Origin: Hyunsoonleella pacifica
GTDB taxonomy: Bacteria > Bacteroidota > Bacteroidia > Flavobacteriales > Flavobacteriaceae
DNA length: 64,000 nt
NCBI RefSeq assembly: GCF_004310335.1
Contig: NZ_SIRS01000004.1
Span: 1 to 64,000, forward strand
Direction of reading: 5' to 3'
Positions 36,290 to 45,600 of the stretch are shown here, in pieces (within the stretch, counting starts at the first letter, position 1; each line of letters starts with the position of its first letter). The position numbers and the translations under genes are program-made. The notes below the pieces were generated by a model, which saw only the letters and a list, made by a program, of their open reading frames with translations, was not told where the DNA came from and ran no database searches.

Positions 36290-38335
36290 TTAATCTGAAA
36301 TACCATGGGCTTCAAGTGTTTTTTTAAAGTCTGGATTATCTTTTAAATAACCAAAAAAATCGTACTGTTCCCTTCTAAAGGTTCGGGTTTGTTTATTTCT
36401 AATAGTATCTAAATGAAATAATACGCTATCTGTTTGTTTTAAGGCTGAAAAAACAACTGCTAATTGATGGCTTTTCTCTCTTGGGTGTGCATTTTTACGA
36501 ATGGAATCTAATATTCTGTATGCTAAAAGCGTATCGCCCACCTTAACATAACTATATCCCAAGAAGCGATTAAACACGTTTTGCTTTTTTACCATTTCTT
36601 TTAAATAAGGTATAGCTTTACTATATTTTTCTTGTGAGATGTACAAATTAAAATAGGATCTATCTATAACAAATTGATTGCTTTTACCATGTTGCTTTTG
36701 GGTTTTATCTAGTATTGCTTTTGCTCTATCGTATTCCTTATTTGCCATTAATGCTCTAACATAACTATTGGCTGTTGGAAAAGACAGTGGGTCTAACCTA
36801 TATGCTATTTCTGCTTGCTCAAGTTGCTTTTCATGTTGACTGGTATACATAAAAAATGTGGAGTATTGATGCCTTGCTGTTAAATCGTTGGGGGAGAGTT
36901 GAATTGCTCTTTGAAATGCTGTTTCGGCTGCTTCATAGTTCCCTTCAATATTATTTATAAGTCCCTTAACTGAGTAAATTCTAGAGATTTTGTCGGTTAT
37001 AGCTTCTGCTTTAGCAAGGTATTCCCTAGCAGATTGTGAAGCTTCATTAGGGTTTCTACGTGAATAATATGTTTCTAGATATATGGAATTTGCAATTTCT
37101 GCATAGGCTTCAGCATAATTTGGATCTAACGTAATGGCTTCCTTGTAAAGTATAATGCTTTTTGCTAAACTTTCTTTATTTCGCTTATCTGCTTCATTTC
37201 TACCCTCTAAAAACAGTTTGTATGCTTCAATGTTTTTAGTTGGTATTTCTGCCAATTCTTGCTGCTCTTCAAAGGATAAATTAATTTGAAGTGCATCTAC
37301 AATTTCCTTAGAAACTTCTGTTTGTAACCCAAATATACTTGTAAGTGTTTTATCATAGTTTTCGGCCCAAAGGTGTTCGTCGTTAGATGCATCAATTAAC
37401 TGTGCAGTTATTCTAATATCGTCTCCATATTTACGAATACTACCCTCTAGAATATAAGATACATCAAGTTCTTTGGCTATTTCCGGAATTGTTTTTTGAG
37501 TATTTTTATACTGCATTACAGAGGTTCTAGAAATAACACGCAGGTTTTTTAATTTAGAGAGTTGCGTGAGTATATCTTCAGTAACCCCATCCCTAAAAAA
37601 TTCTGAATCTTTCTCTGAACTTAAATTATCAAAAGGTAATACAGCAATAGATAGGTCTTTAGGAGTATTATCGTTAACCGTGAATTTTACAGAATCTATA
37701 TTTAGCACAAATGCTAAAAAGACAACAAGTGCTACTATAATAGCAACATTTCGTTTCTTCTTAAAGAATGGTGTTTTAGATTTTTCTTTTTTTAACTTAA
37801 GCTTACCCTTTATCTCTTCTTTTTTAGGCACAACTAACCCATCGTTAGCAATAGCAAAAAGAGGCATAGCGTCATCAACATTTTTAAGCTCATAAGCATC
37901 TAAAAATTTAGTTTTAATATGTTGATGACTCCTTATTTGGTCATGTACCTTATCAGAAATTAAAACACTACCGGAAACTGCACAAGATTCTATCCTAGAA
38001 GTTACATTAACAGCATCTCCAATAATATCATCTTCAGATTGAATGATATCCCCAACATGAATACCTATACGAACGGGAATTTTGGGTTCTTGCAGAAATG
38101 CTTGCTGAAGTTCTATAGCACAGTCTACAGCCTCTACCGTACTTTTAAAAATGCTTAAAGTACCATCTCCAAAATATTGAATAATTTTGCCATTATACGC
38201 CTCAGTAGTAATTTCAAAAGTATTTCTATGTCGTTTTCGTATTGCTACAGCTTCCTTTTCGTTATGTTGCATCAAAGAGGTATAGCCCTCTATATCGGTA
38301 AACATAATTGCTGCGAGTTGCCGGTTGGATGACAT
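36290..38335 (-). CDS. Class III nucleotide cyclase with TolB-like and TPR domains
   Basis: This 681-residue protein has an N-terminal class III cyclase domain (about 5-175). Metal-binding aspartates are in FTDIEGYTSLM and YFGDGTLSIF, and the transition-state Asn/Arg pair is in GDAVNVTSRIE. A transmembrane helix follows (about 194-212), then a TolB/FlgO-like domain (about 228-350; IAVLPFDNLSSEKDSEFFRDG) and TPRs (about 365-640). The position usually held by an adenine-specifying Lys (before the GDG loop) is Gln (KIIQYFGDG), so ATP or GTP preference is unclear. It is divergent, by 85 bases, from a cyclic-nucleotide-binding regulator, a probable functional partner. Confidence 0.9.
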   Translation of the reverse strand: MSSNRQLAAIMFTDIEGYTSLMQHNEKEAVAIRKRHRNTFEITTEAYNGKIIQYFGDGTLSIFKSTVEAVDCAIELQQAFLQEPKIPVRIGIHVGDIIQSEDDIIGDAVNVTSRIESCAVSGSVLISDKVHDQIRSHQHIKTKFLDAYELKNVDDAMPLFAIANDGLVVPKKEEIKGKLKLKKEKSKTPFFKKKRNVAIIVALVVFLAFVLNIDSVKFTVNDNTPKDLSIAVLPFDNLSSEKDSEFFRDGVTEDILTQLSKLKNLRVISRTSVMQYKNTQKTIPEIAKELDVSYILEGSIRKYGDDIRITAQLIDASNDEHLWAENYDKTLTSIFGLQTEVSKEIVDALQINLSFEEQQELAEIPTKNIEAYKLFLEGRNEADKRNKESLAKSIILYKEAITLDPNYAEAYAEIANSIYLETYYSRRNPNEASQSAREYLAKAEAITDKISRIYSVKGLINNIEGNYEAAETAFQRAIQLSPNDLTARHQYSTFFMYTSQHEKQLEQAEIAYRLDPLSFPTANSYVRALMANKEYDRAKAILDKTQKQHGKSNQFVIDRSYFNLYISQEKYSKAIPYLKEMVKKQNVFNRFLGYSYVKVGDTLLAYRILDSIRKNAHPREKSHQLAVVFSALKQTDSVLFHLDTIRNKQTRTFRREQYDFFGYLKDNPDFKKTLEAHGISD

Positions 38336-38396
38336 TTTGATAATAGCGTTAGGTGCACTAAATTAAATAAATATCTCTTAAAATAATTAATATCTT

Positions 38397-38404
38397 TAGC
38401 TTTG
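38397..38404 (+). promoter_or_regulatory. -7 element for the cNMP-binding activator
   Basis: TAGCTTTG fits TAnnTTTG exactly and ends 16 bases before the TTG at 38421, supporting that TTG as the start codon of the downstream gene. Confidence 0.55.
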
Positions 38405-38420
38405 AATAGTAAATCTTATA

Positions 38421-40259
38421 TTGAAAGTGACAGAAAGCCTTATAGAATTCTTATCTGATATTCCATTTTTCTCTGAAGTTTCAAAAGAATCGCTTCAACA
38501 TTTATGTGATAATACTACCGAAGAAATTTTTCTGAAAAGTGAAATTATTTTTGAGAAAAACACCATTGGAAATTCAATGTATGCTGTTTTAGAAGGCAAG
38601 GTAAAAGTGCACTATAAAAATCACATTTACGATACACTATCTAAAGGGGACTGCTTTGGAGAATATGCACTTATTGATAATGACACACGTTCTGCCTCTG
38701 TAACTGCTTTAGAAAAAACCAAAGTTTTAAAAATTGAACGTGATGATTTTTTGGATTTGCTACAACATGACAGCGGTTTTGCTCAAGGTATTTTATCTGT
38801 AATGATAAAGAGACATCGTGAATTAGATACCATACAAGAACGACTCGCTTCCTCTAAAATTGAAATTGAAAATGCCAATAGTAAATTAAGCGGTCTAGTT
38901 AATGGCGCTATGGATGCTATTATTATGTTTAATACTAATTTTAGAATTATACTCACTAACCCTTCAGCAAATAAACTATTAGAAAATGAAGATGTATTAC
39001 AACGTAATGTACTTTTCTTTTTTGATGCTGAAAGTGCTGATATAATTGAAAGGATTGTAAATGCAGAGGACAACAACAATACAGTAAACACGTATTTACC
39101 GAATATCATTAAGGTTATTGGTTCTAATAATACTGAGACTTTAAACGAAGGTACAATTAGTAAATACGGTTTAGATACTAATCCATTTTACACATTAATT
39201 TTAAGAAATATTGAAGAGCGCCTGATTGCGGAGAATAAAATTAGTTTACTTACCAAGCAAACAGAATATCTGGAGAAAGAAATTAATGAGCTTACCAGTA
39301 GTTATGGCATTATAGCTGAAAACAAAAAAATGAAAGCTACTTTAAATCTTATCCATCAAGTAGCTAAAACTGACGCTACTGTTTTAATTCATGGAGAGAC
39401 GGGGACTGGTAAAGAATTAGTTGCTCGAGCTATACATAAGGAAAGTAATAGAAACAACAAGCCATTAATTCGCATTAACTGTGGCGCAATTCCATCTAAT
39501 CTCATTGAAAGTGAATTATTTGGCCACAAAAAAGGAGCTTTCACTGGTGCTAACGTAGACAGAAAAGGACGATTTTTATTAGCTGATAAGGGCACTATAT
39601 TTTTAGATGAAATTGGGGAAATGCCTTTAGAGTTACAGCCTAAATTATTGCGCATTATTCAAGAAGGGGAATTTGATCCTGTTGGAAGTTCGGAAACTAT
39701 TAAAGTTGATGTGAGAATTATTGCTGCTACTCACAGAAATCTTTTTAAATTTTCTAAAGAAGGAAAGTTTAGAGAAGATTTATATTATAGATTAAACGTA
39801 TTTCCGATAGAAGTCCCTGCGCTCAGAGAACGAGGGAGTGATATTTGTTCGATAGCTCAAGAAATGATACAACAGTTTTCTAAAAAACTTAATAAACAAA
39901 TTATTGCTTTAACAGACAATGATAAATCCTTATTAAATAACTACAAATGGCCAGGAAATGTTAGAGAGCTTCAAAATTTAGTGGAACGTGCTGTAATTGT
40001 ATCCAAACATGGAAAAACTAATTGGCAGACTATAATTCCTGATAATTCTGAGACTAACTTTATGCAAAGAGAAGCTCAAAAAGATAGAATATTGACTTCT
40101 AAAGAATTAGCTTCTTTAGAAAAAGAGAATATCTTAAAGGCTCTAAGACAAACCAAATGGAAAATCTCTGGCTCAAATGGAGCTGCTGAATTGTTACAGC
40201 TTCCTCCAACTACATTAGCTTCTAGAATTAAAGCACTAAAAATAGAACGACCAATTTAA
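38421..40259 (+). CDS. Sigma54-dependent activator with cyclic-nucleotide-binding, PAS and Fis-type domains
   Basis: This 612-residue transcription activator has four parts. Residues about 9-125 form a cNMP-binding domain with an intact phosphate-binding cassette (FGEYALIDNDTRSASV). Residues about 150-260 are PAS-like. Residues about 300-530 form an AAA+ domain with Walker A (GETGTGKE, about residue 324), the sigma54-contacting GAFTGA loop (about 372) and Walker B (GTIFLDEIGEM). Residues about 570-610 carry a Fis-type helix-turn-helix. It should open sigma54 promoters in response to a cyclic nucleotide. The start is a TTG just after a promoter element; no ATG exists before the first domain. 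The AraC gene follows 14 bases later. Confidence 0.9.
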   Translation: MKVTESLIEFLSDIPFFSEVSKESLQHLCDNTTEEIFLKSEIIFEKNTIGNSMYAVLEGKVKVHYKNHIYDTLSKGDCFGEYALIDNDTRSASVTALEKTKVLKIERDDFLDLLQHDSGFAQGILSVMIKRHRELDTIQERLASSKIEIENANSKLSGLVNGAMDAIIMFNTNFRIILTNPSANKLLENEDVLQRNVLFFFDAESADIIERIVNAEDNNNTVNTYLPNIIKVIGSNNTETLNEGTISKYGLDTNPFYTLILRNIEERLIAENKISLLTKQTEYLEKEINELTSSYGIIAENKKMKATLNLIHQVAKTDATVLIHGETGTGKELVARAIHKESNRNNKPLIRINCGAIPSNLIESELFGHKKGAFTGANVDRKGRFLLADKGTIFLDEIGEMPLELQPKLLRIIQEGEFDPVGSSETIKVDVRIIAATHRNLFKFSKEGKFREDLYYRLNVFPIEVPALRERGSDICSIAQEMIQQFSKKLNKQIIALTDNDKSLLNNYKWPGNVRELQNLVERAVIVSKHGKTNWQTIIPDNSETNFMQREAQKDRILTSKELASLEKENILKALRQTKWKISGSNGAAELLQLPPTTLASRIKALKIERPI

Positions 40260-40273
40260 AACGAACTCTTAAA

Positions 40274-41143
40274 ATGGCTATTGATGTTTACAATCATTTT
40301 TTAAAACATCCACGTTATAACAAGCTTGTAGGTAATGACTTTTTGTTGGTTGAGTATAAATGCCCATTGGAAGTAGAGAATTTTAAATTATGGACAGATA
40401 CGCCTTTTATTACTTACGTTATTAGTGGACAAAAAGATTGGACAGCACTAGAAGGTACTTATACTATAAAAAAAGGAGAAGCCTTATTTATTAATAAAGG
40501 GGTGTATAATACCAAACAATATTTTGAAGTAGATTATTGCGTTATGCTATTTTTTATTACAGATGATTTTATCAGACGTTTTGTTAAAACCAATAAAGAT
40601 GTTCTAAAAACACCTATTACAAATAATCCTAAGGCGCAAATATTCCCGATACAAGTAGAAGATTCATTAAATTCATTATTCCTTTCTGTTTTTAATTACA
40701 TGAATCAAGGCAATAATATTCCTAAAGACTTAGTAGAAATAAAATTCAGGGAGTTACTATTTAATATTGCCTTAAACCCTAGCAACCAAAATTTAATAAG
40801 CTTTTTTAAATCTCTTACGCATACAGAAAAAACATTATTAAATGATGTTATGATGAAGAATTTTCATTGCGATTTAAAACTTGAAGACTATGCGCGTATC
40901 TACGGAAAAAGCCTATCAACTTTCAAGAGAGATTTCCAAAATTATTATAACGAAACTCCCAGAAAATGGCTAAACACAAAACGTCTAGAATACGCTAAAA
41001 CCCTACTTGAAAATCCAGAACTCAACATTAATGATGTATGCTTTGAAAGTGGATTTAAAAATGTTGCTCATTTTAATCGCAGTTTCAAGGAGAAATACCA
41101 ATATCCTCCAAATCAATATCGTAAACTATTTATAAATAAATAA
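40274..41143 (+). CDS. AraC family transcriptional regulator
   Basis: This 289-residue protein has an N-terminal cupin-like sensing domain (FITYVISGQKDWTALEGTYTIKKGEALFINKGVY) and a C-terminal double helix-turn-helix (about 190-285; LEDYARIYGKSLSTFKRDFQ and INDVCFESGFKNVAHFNRSFKEKY, then PPNQYRK). It begins 14 bases after the sigma54 activator and is probably in the same operon. Direct repeats 21 bp apart lie just downstream, before the next gene, and could be its binding sites. Confidence 0.92.
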   Translation: MAIDVYNHFLKHPRYNKLVGNDFLLVEYKCPLEVENFKLWTDTPFITYVISGQKDWTALEGTYTIKKGEALFINKGVYNTKQYFEVDYCVMLFFITDDFIRRFVKTNKDVLKTPITNNPKAQIFPIQVEDSLNSLFLSVFNYMNQGNNIPKDLVEIKFRELLFNIALNPSNQNLISFFKSLTHTEKTLLNDVMMKNFHCDLKLEDYARIYGKSLSTFKRDFQNYYNETPRKWLNTKRLEYAKTLLENPELNINDVCFESGFKNVAHFNRSFKEKYQYPPNQYRKLFINK

Positions 41144-41172
41144 TTTTCAACTTTTTAGACTTAATACGCCTC

Positions 41173-41202
41173 TTGAACTTTCTAGCAATAAAGTTGAACT
41201 TT
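41173..41202 (+). promoter_or_regulatory. Tandem TTGAACTTT direct repeats, 21-bp spacing
   Basis: TTGAACTTT occurs at 41173-41181 and 41194-41202, exactly 21 bp apart, about two helical turns. A variant, TTCAACTTT, lies at 41146-41154. The second copy ends 29 bases before a -7 element. This layout is typical of AraC-family activator sites. Confidence 0.55.
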
Positions 41203-41231
41203 AGCGGCAATTCATTACTCTAAAAGCATAA

Positions 41232-41239
41232 TACTTTTG
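41232..41239 (+). promoter_or_regulatory. -7 element for the PepSY-like secreted protein gene
   Basis: TACTTTTG, a perfect TAnnTTTG match, lies 28 bases upstream of the ATG at 41268. No -33 TTG stands at the right distance, as expected if an activator substitutes for it. Confidence 0.6.
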
Positions 41240-41267
41240 GCTCATAATAATTAAACATCAAAATATT

Positions 41268-41825
41268 ATGAGAACTTTAATTGTATCAATTGTATCCTTC
41301 TTAATTACCTTTAATTTTTTAAGTGCTCAACAAAGCAAATTAGCACTTTTTGATTTAGAAGCAACTGTATTTAAGAACACTTCATTTAGTGATGATACTC
41401 CCAAGTTAATTCCTATTAATTCAGATTACCTAAAAAAATCTTCTTCTAGAGAATTACCCTATATTGTTAAATCATGGAAATCTCGATTAGTTAACTATAA
41501 TTTAAAAACCAGTGTCGTATTTGATGATTCTGAGAAATCTACTTATCAAATTACTTATAAAAACAAACAGGTAAATATTTTAGCTATTTACAACAATAAT
41601 GGTAAGCTGCTATCTACTAAGGAAACCTATAAAAACATCAAACTACCTCTAGCACTTAGAATTCGCATATCAAAAATGTATCCAAATTACGCATTTGTAA
41701 AAAACACTTATCATACTAAATACAACTATAAGACTGGTGTTTCGAAAGACTATTACATTGTACAAATCGACAACGGCAAGTATAGAAAGTCTATAAAATA
41801 TAACGGAAACCTCATATCCCATTAA
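41268..41825 (+). CDS. Secreted PepSY-like protein of unknown function
   Basis: This 185-residue protein has a signal peptide (residues 1-21, ending LSAQQ). The C-terminal half (about 75-185) shows the pattern YQITYKNKQVNILAIYNNNGKLLSTKETYKNIKLPLALRIRISKMYPNYAF..YYIVQIDNGKYRKSIKYNGNL, which resembles the small PepSY-like beta-lactamase-inhibitor-type fold found in periplasmic proteins of Bacteroidota. No catalytic residue is evident. It sits directly after the AraC regulator gene with probable regulator sites between, so it is a likely AraC target. Confidence 0.72.
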   Translation: MRTLIVSIVSFLITFNFLSAQQSKLALFDLEATVFKNTSFSDDTPKLIPINSDYLKKSSSRELPYIVKSWKSRLVNYNLKTSVVFDDSEKSTYQITYKNKQVNILAIYNNNGKLLSTKETYKNIKLPLALRIRISKMYPNYAFVKNTYHTKYNYKTGVSKDYYIVQIDNGKYRKSIKYNGNLISH

Positions 41826-41860
41826 GAATTACAGATAGAACATATACCTCGTATAAACAT

Positions 41861-41899
41861 TTACGAGATCTCATTAAAAAACTAACGACATCTCGTTAA
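41861..41899 (+). promoter_or_regulatory. Tandem operator-like sites upstream of the sigma54 promoter
   Basis: TTACGAGATCTCATTAA (41861-41877) and TAACGACATCTCGTTAA (41883-41899) agree at 14 of 17 positions and are 22 bp apart. The second contains the perfect inverted repeat TAACGA/TCGTTA. They lie 75-110 bp upstream of the -24/-12 element, the usual place for sigma54-activator binding sites. A further CTCGTA/TACGAG inverted repeat overlaps at 41848-41867. Confidence 0.6.
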
Positions 41900-41972
41900 T
41901 ACACGAATAATAGTTACTTAAAAACATCATAAATGAAAAATTAAACACATGAAATTCAGTAACTTATAGTTT

Positions 41973-41989
41973 TTGGCACGCCAATAGCA
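41973..41989 (+). promoter_or_regulatory. Sigma54 (-24/-12) promoter of the OsmC gene
   Basis: TTGGCACGCCAATAGCA matches the sigma54 consensus TTGGCACGnnnnTTGCA with one mismatch in the -12 box and keeps the essential GG-N10-GC spacing. It would give a leader of about 47 bases before the ATG at 42048. Confidence 0.7.
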
Positions 41990-42047
41990 TTATACAAGTC
42001 AAACATTTAAAAAAATCAAATATTAATCAATTTAAAAATTAGAAAAC

Positions 42048-42602
42048 ATGATTACAACAGCAAATGTAAAAAACGGAGTAAACGTAGATCAATTAGTTGA
42101 AACTATCAACCACATTCAAGAGCAACCAGAATTAGCAAAATTTGAATTTAGAGCTAAAAATAACTGGATTGATGGAGGGCATTGTGTATCTAGTATTAAA
42201 AGTTTTTATGGTGCAGGACAAGAAGACACCACTAGAGAAGAGACCTTTACTATGGAATGCAGCCACCCACAAGTATTACTAGGAGCTGACGAAGCTGCAA
42301 CTCCACCAGAAGTTTTATTACACGCATTAAGCTCTTGTTTAACTGGGGCAATGGTATATCATGCCGCTGCAAACGGTGTTGATATTGAGGGAGCAGAATC
42401 TAGCATTCAAGGTAACGCGGATTTACATGGCTTCTTAGGACTTGATCCTGAAGTACGTATGGGGTTTGATGGCATCAAATTCAAATTACGTGTAAAATCT
42501 GATGCTACAGCAGAGCAATTAGAAAACTTTGCTAAGTTCTCTCCTGTATTTGATATGATTAGCAACCCTACTCCTATTTCAATTGAAATAGTAAAACAGT
42601 AG
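42048..42602 (+). CDS. OsmC family protein
   Basis: This 184-residue protein of the OsmC/Ohr superfamily, whose members are thiol-dependent peroxidases or stress proteins, has GGHCVSSIKSFYGAGQED, then EVLLHALSSCLTGAMVYHAAANGV with one reactive-type cysteine in the helix, and a C-terminal SPVFDMISNPTPISIEIV. The second classic Ohr cysteine position is not clear, so it fits the broader OsmC group more than Ohr. Upstream are a sigma54 promoter and paired activator-like sites. A strong terminator separates it from nifJ. Confidence 0.9.
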   Translation: MITTANVKNGVNVDQLVETINHIQEQPELAKFEFRAKNNWIDGGHCVSSIKSFYGAGQEDTTREETFTMECSHPQVLLGADEAATPPEVLLHALSSCLTGAMVYHAAANGVDIEGAESSIQGNADLHGFLGLDPEVRMGFDGIKFKLRVKSDATAEQLENFAKFSPVFDMISNPTPISIEIVKQ

Positions 42603-42614
42603 AGTCTCATTTAG

Positions 42615-42651
42615 AAAAGGCTACTCCAAAGTTATGGAAGTAGCCTTTTTT
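42615..42651 (+). terminator. Terminator of the OsmC gene
   Basis: AAAAGGCTACT pairs with AGTAGCCTTTT, extended by CC/GG around a one-base bulge, and runs into six T. Confidence 0.85.
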
Positions 42652-42687
42652 CATTTCAAATATTTCATTAACAACACCACCTAAATA

Positions 42688-45600
42688 ATGAAAGCTTTCA
42701 TGAAAAGTACCCTAAACGCAAACCAGGCTGTAGCTCAAATTGCATACAAAACAAATGAGGTTTTTCCTATTTACCCAATCACACCTACTTCAGAAATGAG
42801 TGAGTTGGTAGAACAATGGAGTGCTGAAAACAAGAAGAATATCTTTGGCAGTAACACTTCTGTATTTCAAATGCAAAGCGAAGCTGGTGTTGCTGGCGCA
42901 ATGCATGGCGCATTACAAACAGGAAGTTTATCATCAACTTTTACTGCATCCCAAGGCTTACTATTAATGCTCCCAAACATGTATAAAATTGCAGGAGAAC
43001 TCACGCCAAACGTTATTCATGTAACTACAAGAAGTATTGCAACACATGCGCTATCTGTCTTTGGTGACCATAGTGATATCATGGCAGTAAGACAATCAGG
43101 TTACGCGATGTTAGGTAGCGCATCAGTTCAAGAAGCTCATGATTTTGCTTTAATCTCACAAGCAACTTCTTTAGAATCTTCAATTCCTTTTATTCATTTT
43201 TTTGATGGTTTTAGAACTTCTCATGAAATCAACAATATTGAAATTATCAATGACGACCTGATTCAATCTATAATAAGTCAAAATAAAATTAAACAGCATA
43301 GAGATAGGGCTTTAAATCCAAATACTCCTGTTTTAAGAGGAACTTCCCAAGGACCAGACGTGTTCTTTCAAAGTAGAGAAGCTATCAATCCTTTTTATGA
43401 CGTATGCGCTGATACTGTTGAAAATATTATGAATCAGTTCGCCACATTAACAGGAAGGCATTATAGGCTATTTGACTATGTTGGTCATTTAAAAGCTGAA
43501 CAGATAATCATCTCAATAGCATCCTCAACTGAAACAATTGAAACCACCATAAATCAACTCAATACACAAGGAGAAAGACTAGGGCTTATAAAAGTTAGAC
43601 TATTTAGGCCTTTTAGCACAAAACACCTTCTTGCTGCTTTACCAAAATCAGTAAAATCCATAGCCGTTTTAGACAGAACAAAAGAACCAGGTTCTGCAGG
43701 AGAGCCTTTATATTTAGATGTACTTAAATCTATTTCAGAGGCATTTCAAAATAACCAACTAGCCATTTTTCCTAAAGTTATTGGTGGTAGATATGGCTTA
43801 TCTTCAAAAGAATTCACGCCTGCAATGGTTAATGCCATATTCAATAATCTAAAACTAGACCATCCTAAAAACAACTTCACTATCGGTATTAACGATGATG
43901 TAAACCATTTAAGCTTAGAGTACACTGAAAACCTCAACTTAAAAAACAATATGTATCAAGCTATTTTTTATCAGGAAAAAGAAGTTAATGATAGCTTTTC
44001 TAATACCCTAGAACATATTGGCAGCAAAGAAAACACTTATATTCAAGGATATACCGAATGCAATTATAAAAAATCAAATTCATATCATATTGTTCATTTA
44101 AGAATAGATAATCAGCCTATTAAAGCACCATATCTTATAACCCAAGCTGATTTTATAGGTTTTCAAAACGCATACTCTACTTTAAACGACGATATATTAA
44201 ATAAACTGAGTGTTAAGGGAAAATTATTAATTAATTCTTCACAAACACCTAAAGCTTTTTGGAAGTCTTTATCAGCTGAACACCAAAAACTTATAATTAA
44301 CAAACATATTGATGTATTTATAGTAAATATAAACGAACTCAAGGCAAATCGAGTTATAACAAATCATTCTATATCTGAATTTCATGCTTGCTTTTTAGCC
44401 TTAACAAAAGATATCCATACAGACAATGATTTCACACATTTAAATGAATTCATTCATAAAGTAAACACTACTACATCCAAAGCGGTACATAAAAAAATAC
44501 CATTTGAGAATACTTTAAATAATGGTCTACTAGGAAAATTACTATCAAATAAAAGCAATGATATTCCTGTAAGTCTACTTCCTGTAGATGGTACTTTTCC
44601 AACGGACACATCACAATATAACCCAATTCAAAGTAATACATACGTACCAAATTGGAATACAGATTTATGCTCACAATGCGGTGCATGTAGCATGGCTTGT
44701 CCTCAAGCGGCATTACGAATTAAAGTTTACGACAGCACATATAAGAATGATGCTCCAAAAACTTTAAAATCCATAATTTCTAAAGATTTCAATTTAATGA
44801 ATTACACTATTCAAATACATCCAGAACAATGTAATGGGTGCAATAACTGTGTAGATGCATGTTCTGTAAAAGCATTGAAACTTATCAAAAGAGAAAATAC
44901 TCAAGACGAAAAAAATAACTGGAATTACTTTGCAACCATACCTGAATTTAACCGAGTAAAAATCGATGTTTCAAAAGTTAGTCAACAACAATTACAAGAA
45001 CCTCTATTTAAATATTCAAGTGGTGTTGAAGGTTGTGGAGAGGCGCCTTATCTTAAATTGATGTCTCAACTATTTGGAGACAGACTATTAATAGCTAATG
45101 CAACTGGAGCCAGCTCAATTTTTGGAGGCGCTTTACCCACAACACCTTGGGCAAAAAATAAAAATGGACAAGGTCCTGCTTGGTCAAACTCACTATTTGA
45201 AGATAATGCTGAGTTTGGTTTAGGTTTTAGAATGTCTTTAAATCAAAAGGAAAAATATGCTAAACATCTCCTAAAAACTTTAAACCCTAAACTAAGCCCT
45301 GATTTAGTTAATTCAATTTTAAATGCAAAACAATGTAACGAAACTGAAATAGACGAACAACGGAAAAATATTGAACTGCTAAATGATAAATTATCTAAAA
45401 TCAATTCCAAAGAAGCCAAACAGCTTTTAAATTTATCAGAGTATCTTATTAAAAAAAGTGTATGGATTGTTGGTGGTGACGGTTGGGCTTATGATATTGG
45501 ATTTGGAGGCTTAGATCACGTCATAGCTTTAGGAGTAAACGTAAACATTTTAGTTTTAGATAATGAGGTTTATGACAATACAGGTGCGCAAGCATCGAAA

